A stretch of 64,000 nucleotides of DNA. Source: JBFWNG01 sp050251195. Its GTDB lineage: Bacteria; Bdellovibrionota_B; Oligoflexia; Oligoflexales; Oligoflexaceae. The notes under the pieces are model-generated. The model saw only the letters and a list, made by a program, of their open reading frames with translations. It searched no databases and was not told where the DNA came from. Position 1 is the stretch's first letter; each line of letters starts with the position of its first letter. The translations under genes were made by a program, and so were the position numbers. Shown piece after piece: positions 60,983 through 64,000 of this stretch. Location of the stretch: assembly GCA_050251195.1 (NCBI GenBank), contig JBFWNG010000003.1, positions 1-64,000 on the forward strand. Reading direction: 5' to 3'.

Positions 60983-61813
60983 ATGCCCGAACTTCCCGAA
61001 GTCGAATGCCTCACGCAAAGCATTAAGTCCGTACTCGAAGGCCAGCAAATCACCAACTCGTGGTTTTTCCGCAAGGACCTACGCTGGGAAATCCCCATTT
61101 CAGAGTTTCAACAGGCTTTCCACAGCAAGAAAATCGGCGAAGTACGGCGGCGATCAAAGTATATCCTTATGACAGCCGGCGATAAAATGGCGGCGATCCA
61201 CCTAGGCATGAGCGGCAATGTTCTTCTGTTCGACACCAAGGAACCGTCGCTGCCGCACACGCATTTTGTGCTCGAGGTAAATAGCGCCAAGGGCAAACAG
61301 TATCTCCACTACGTCGATCCAAGGCGATTTGGCTTTCTGGTTTGCTTCAAGAAATCCGAGTTTAACGACCACGCGCTGTTCAAACATTTAGGACCGGAGC
61401 CGCTTGAAGCCAAAGCGTTGGGTGCCTATCTTTGGAAAACGGCACAGAAAAAATCGGCGCCTATCAAATCGTTTCTCATGGACGCTAAAAACGTTGTTGG
61501 AGTAGGCAACATATACGCCAATGAAGCGCTGTTCCGGGCGGGCATCAGCCCTCTGCGGGCTTCGTCTAAAATATCGAAGGAAAGCTTTACGACCTTGGGA
61601 ACCAGTATTCAAAAGACCCTCAAGGAAGCCATTCGGTCAGGAGGAACGTCCTTTAAGGACTACAAACACCTTAGCGGCGAAAGCGGCTATTTCGCGATAA
61701 AACTTAACGTTTACGGCAAGGAAGGCGATCCCTGTCCCCAATGTAAGAGTCCGATCCAGTCAAAAAGACTTTCCAATCGCGCCACATATTATTGCATGAA
61801 ATGTCAGAGTTGA
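60983..61813 (+). CDS. mutM: Formamidopyrimidine-DNA glycosylase
   Basis: A 276-residue Fpg. The N-terminal P-E-L-P-E-V-E (Pro2 nucleophile, Glu3), R-R-S-K-Y, H-L-G-M-S-G, N-V-V-G-V-G-N-I-Y-A-N-E-A-L-F and the C-terminal zinc finger C-P-Q-C ... C-M-K-C-Q are present. It removes 8-oxoguanine and ring-opened purines. The A/T-rich region after it holds a possible promoter (TTGACA 61849-61854) leading towards the small HTH gene. Confidence 0.97.
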   Translation: MPELPEVECLTQSIKSVLEGQQITNSWFFRKDLRWEIPISEFQQAFHSKKIGEVRRRSKYILMTAGDKMAAIHLGMSGNVLLFDTKEPSLPHTHFVLEVNSAKGKQYLHYVDPRRFGFLVCFKKSEFNDHALFKHLGPEPLEAKALGAYLWKTAQKKSAPIKSFLMDAKNVVGVGNIYANEALFRAGISPLRASSKISKESFTTLGTSIQKTLKEAIRSGGTSFKDYKHLSGESGYFAIKLNVYGKEGDPCPQCKSPIQSKRLSNRATYYCMKCQS

Positions 61814-62028
61814 TTTTATAGATTTTTAAACATTTGTATAAAATTACATTGACACAAAATGCTTTATAAGCTAAATAATAAACGCCCTGATAAAAACATA
61901 AAATCCGTCGCATCTAGCCGCGTCGTTCCGGTATCTTTTTGGGACTAAGTTTCCAAGATTAAACCGGTCCGCAGCTATTGCCAAAACTCAAAATCCAATA
62001 ATTACCGCCTGTTAAACCAAAAACGACT

Positions 62029-62045
62029 TTGGTATCAGCCTTGCT
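62029..62045 (+). promoter_or_regulatory. Sigma-54 promoter candidate of the small HTH gene
   Basis: TTGG(TATCAGCC)TTGCT matches the -24/-12 consensus TTGGCACG-N4-TTGCW with the GG and GC elements the exact 10 bases apart. Transcription would start near 62057, about 40 bases before the start codon. Confidence 0.6.
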
Positions 62046-62097
62046 TTACTACACTTGTGAGGACTAGGTTTTTCAAATTTTTAAACTAGAGGATCCC

Positions 62098-62340
62098 ATG
62101 AGTCAGGGCGCAATCGAACTAAAAAGTGGCAGCGACGAATTCGTAGTTGAGTCAATCGTCGTCAATCCCGGCACCAAACTCCGGGACATCGAAAAAATCA
62201 TCATTATGGAAACCCTTAAGCGCAAAAGATACAACCGCACCCACACTGCGAAAACACTGGGTATCGGCATAAGAACTCTCCAGCGCAAACTCAAGCGTTA
62301 CGGCGTTGCTGACGTCGGCATTACAGGCCTCGCTAACTAA
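62098..62340 (+). CDS. Tiny Fis/NtrC-type helix-turn-helix protein
   Basis: An 80-residue protein consisting almost entirely of an HTH_8 (Fis-type) DNA-binding unit (~30-72): a long helix I-E-K-I-I-I-M-E-T-L-K, then N-R-T-H-T-A-K-T-L-G-I-G-I-R-T-L-Q-R-K-L-K-R-Y. There is no AAA or receiver domain, so it looks like a freed C-terminus of a sigma-54 activator. AGAGGATCCC before the ATG is a fair ribosome site. It could compete with full activators for their sites. A sigma-54-like promoter precedes it and a terminator follows. Confidence 0.85.
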   Translation: MSQGAIELKSGSDEFVVESIVVNPGTKLRDIEKIIIMETLKRKRYNRTHTAKTLGIGIRTLQRKLKRYGVADVGITGLAN

Positions 62341-62413
62341 GGTTAGTCGTTCCAAAAGCTTCTGTTTCTAAGGAAGCATAGGATCACCAACAATATTTTT
62401 TTTACTCCCTACA

Positions 62414-62449
62414 GATCATGGTTAACGCATAATAACCATGATCATTTTT
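62414..62449 (+). terminator. Terminator after the small HTH gene
   Basis: GATCATGGTTA and TAACCATGATC form a perfect 11-bp stem around ACGCATAA, followed by ATTTTT. It lies 73 bases after the stop codon. Confidence 0.9.
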
Positions 62450-62451
62450 CA

Positions 62452-62480
62452 TTGACAGAACCTGTCGGCAAACCTATAAG
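62452..62480 (+). promoter_or_regulatory. Strong sigma-70 promoter of tRNA-Ile
   Basis: TTGACA (62452-62457), 17 bases, TATAAG (62475-62480): five of six matches at the -10, perfect -35 and spacing. The tRNA begins ~70 bases after the expected start. Confidence 0.75.
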
Positions 62481-62557
62481 GTAACACTCACACTTGCTAA
62501 TAAATCATCAGATTTGTTGGTTCGTGATTTTCCAATAGAGATATACTTTTCGTATAT

Positions 62558-62631
62558 AGGCCAGTAGCTCAGGTGGTTAGAGCGCAGCCCTGATAAGGCT
62601 GAGGTCGGCGGTTCGAGTCCGCCCTGGCCTA
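62558..62631 (+). tRNA. tRNA-Ile (GAT)
   Basis: Acceptor stem AGGCCAG/CTGGCCT, D arm GCTC...GAGC, anticodon loop CTGATAA (anticodon GAT), T arm with GTTCGAGTC, discriminator A; CCA is not encoded. It stands alone, not in an rRNA operon as tRNA-Ile(GAT) often does. Confidence 0.96.
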
Positions 62632-62653
62632 CTTTTTTGCAAAGCAAAAAAGT
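62631..62653 (+). terminator. Inverted repeat after tRNA-Ile
   Basis: ACTTTTTTGC and GCAAAAAAGT pair over 10 bp around AAA, immediately after the tRNA. A/T-rich and without a strong GC stem, it is a weak terminator candidate. Confidence 0.45.
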
Positions 62654-62740
62654 CCTCTATTTACTCATGCCACTCTCCCCACCACCAGTAGAGAGCAAAA
62701 AAGTCCTCTATTTACTCATGCCACTCTCCCCCCACCACCA
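62643..62740. repeat. Tandem direct repeat, two copies, period 51 bases
   Basis: AGCAAAAAAGTCCTCTATTT and the following bases through ACTCTCCCC-ACCACCA occur at 62643-62687 and again at 62694-62740, identical except for two extra C. The first copy begins inside the inverted repeat after tRNA-Ile. Confidence 0.9.
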
Positions 62741-62769
62741 AGAATGAAGAGAGCGCTGATCCCAATCCA

Positions 62770-63804
62770 TCACAGACAACTCAAAAACGACAAATCCCCA
62801 AACTCATGATCTCGATAACCTAGTCGCTCTGCCTCAACATACCCACGTTGGATATGTTCTTGCGAACAAAACGCCTTACTCATTTCCAGATGACTCGTCC
62901 CCGGGGCATGCAATCCGGAAATCAACCCATTGACCACAGAAAGCCTGGTATGCTGTCCGATTTTGAGAGTCGTGAAGCCCGATTGTGCCTGAAGGTCGCC
63001 TGCAGAAACCGCTGATTCCAATGCCCTTGCCACGGTGGTGCCAAGCGCGATGATTTTCTGATTCATCTGCTTTGCGCTTCGTATTAGGTTCACCGTGTCT
63101 TGTGGAACCTCGTACCACTCCGCAAGCGGCAAGACGGCGTCAAGACCCTCGGATCCGGTACTGGAAATACCGGCGCCATGAAGAATCGAACAGATGATGA
63201 CGCCTCTCTCCCTGAGACGAAACACCTGATCCCAAGTAAGTGCAAAGGAAGCGCTCGGCGGTTCTACGGAAATCGGGGGGCCAGCAAAGATGGTTTGCTG
63301 GTCCCAAATTGCTAAGGGCCTTCGGAGGTATGAGTATTGGATGGGTTTACCAAATTCGTAGAGGTTTTTGATGAGATCTGAGCTTTCAAACCTGATTTTT
63401 ACCAATCGATTGAACTTCGTATCCACACTTTCGACAATAATGCGAAGATCGCGGCCTACAATGATGACGTCGTCGACCTCCAATCGTGGCGGAAGCCGTC
63501 GATTTTCGGTCGGCGTTCGCCAGTCGCCTTCGCCAAACGCGATCGCATACCATCTTGATAGATCATGCAAGCCTTCTCCTTGAAAGGACGCCAGCCGAAT
63601 CTCCATGGCGACGTTATCGCGTTTGTGTATTCCGCTGAAACTCGACGGCATAGTGGCCGAACGGTTCACGACGAGCACGTCGCCTGGCTGTAGAAAACTC
63701 CCCAGGTCCTGAATGCGGGCGTGTCGAACTTGAGGGTGCGAACCTGTTATCGCCAATAGTTTGGTATTTTCAAAATGTCGAATCGAATCATTTGCAGTAA
63801 TCAT
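62770..63804 (-). CDS. Divergent QueA paralogue (SAM:tRNA ribosyltransferase-isomerase family)
   Basis: A 344-residue protein with the overall QueA layout and the A-L-G-T-T-V-A-R-A-L-E-S motif. In canonical QueA, A-P-T-A-G-L-H-F-T and F-H-L-P-K-S-T-L-L mark the active region; here they read E-P-P-S-A-S-F-A-L-T and L-H-A-P-G-T-S-H-L. The catalytic properties are therefore doubtful. It overlaps the preceding SDR gene by four bases (ATGA), a context foreign to queuosine synthesis. It may act on another substrate. Confidence 0.78.
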   Translation of the reverse strand: MITANDSIRHFENTKLLAITGSHPQVRHARIQDLGSFLQPGDVLVVNRSATMPSSFSGIHKRDNVAMEIRLASFQGEGLHDLSRWYAIAFGEGDWRTPTENRRLPPRLEVDDVIIVGRDLRIIVESVDTKFNRLVKIRFESSDLIKNLYEFGKPIQYSYLRRPLAIWDQQTIFAGPPISVEPPSASFALTWDQVFRLRERGVIICSILHGAGISSTGSEGLDAVLPLAEWYEVPQDTVNLIRSAKQMNQKIIALGTTVARALESAVSAGDLQAQSGFTTLKIGQHTRLSVVNGLISGLHAPGTSHLEMSKAFCSQEHIQRGYVEAERLGYRDHEFGDLSFLSCL

Positions 63805-64000
63805 ACTCTCAGCCTTTCTTGAGCCCCGTCATTGCGTTCTAAAAATGCCAGGAGGCGCTGAGCCGATTCTCGCGGGTCTCGCAAATTTGATACATCAGCA
63901 TCGGGAATCGCTGCTAAATGCATGGGAGTATTCATGTCACCTGGATCAATTGCAAAGAATCGCACATCGGTTCCTCGGAGCTCCTCATTGAAAATCCGAG
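63801..64000 (-). CDS. Short-chain dehydrogenase/reductase, C-terminal part (cut by window edge)
   Basis: The last 66 complete codons read as the end of an SDR: V-R-F-F-A-I-D-P-G-D-M-N-T-P-M-H is the usual segment after the catalytic Tyr-Lys region (P-G-x-x-x-T). The N-terminal Rossmann part lies outside the window. The stop codon overlaps the start codon of the QueA-like gene, so the two are co-translated. Confidence 0.75.
   Translation of the reverse strand, partial: RIFNEELRGTDVRFFAIDPGDMNTPMHLAAIPDADVSNLRDPRESAQRLLAFLERNDGAQERLRV

Noticed and set aside
62643..62740. Possible CRISPR array
   Set aside because: Only two contiguous copies with no unique spacers and no cas genes nearby; it is a simple tandem repeat.

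Overview
The window reads as part of the chromosome of a Gram-negative, flagellated bacterium, most likely a member of the Bdellovibrionota (the Bdellovibrio side of the former Deltaproteobacteria). The clues are a TIGR02147-type regulator (a family typical of Bdellovibrio and Fibrobacter), two secreted matrixin-like metalloproteases, tandem flagellins, a BamD/LolA/TonB/OmpA-type envelope gene set, a PocR-type sigma-54 activator, and moderate GC content. This placement is inference from gene content; no rRNA gene is present.

Positions 1-7755 are the right-hand part of an integrated mobile element abutting a tRNA-Asn gene. It carries a small repeat protein, a TOPRIM/DUF3854-type primase-helicase, a complete family A DNA polymerase with intact proofreading motifs, a zinc-ribbon protein and a large serine recombinase whose stop codon lies inside the tRNA gene. 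No capsid, tail, conjugation or partition gene is visible. The element resembles a PolA-based counterpart of pipolins and is the best candidate here for an undescribed system. Its left end lies before base 1.

Positions 7.8-24.4 kb hold ordinary chromosomal genes: a stand-alone receiver, an aroB with an N-terminal extension and inserted repeats, icmF, a phospholipase D/VTT protein followed in the same frame by an endonuclease/exonuclease/phosphatase gene that seems to start at ATT, an HPt-like protein with murJ, a beta-barrel candidate, a TonB-like protein, bamD, an mltD-like transglycosylase and a class V aminotransferase. Positions 24.4-37.1 kb hold etfBA, a matrixin/TIGR02147 pair opposite a small secreted protein, nrdAB under a promoter carrying NrdR-like and DnaA-like boxes, ung with a VC0807-type membrane protein, and an ALDH7-type dehydrogenase with an enoyl-CoA hydratase.

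Positions 37.1-45.7 kb form one long minus-strand operon: a small Cys4 ORF, tilS, ftsH, folP, cdaA, cdaR, glmM, pdxJ, tsaE. It links c-di-AMP synthesis to cell-wall precursor supply. Two flagellin genes follow (45.8-47.7 kb), convergent with a three-gene operon of two envelope proteins and a C-terminally anchored matrixin.

Positions 49.3-64 kb hold a composite palindromic repeat, a PDZ/GspC-like protein, fadD, pncC-lolA, a PocR/sigma-54 activator with a small coiled-coil protein, the purM-pyrB-nitrilase-MBL-GNAT operon, an OmpA-like protein, mutM, a tiny Fis-type helix-turn-helix protein behind a sigma-54-type promoter, tRNA-Ile, and a divergent QueA paralogue after an SDR gene cut by the window edge. 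EtfAB, IcmF, FadD, the ALDH7 protein and the hydratase suggest amino-acid and acyl-CoA catabolism as a main energy route.
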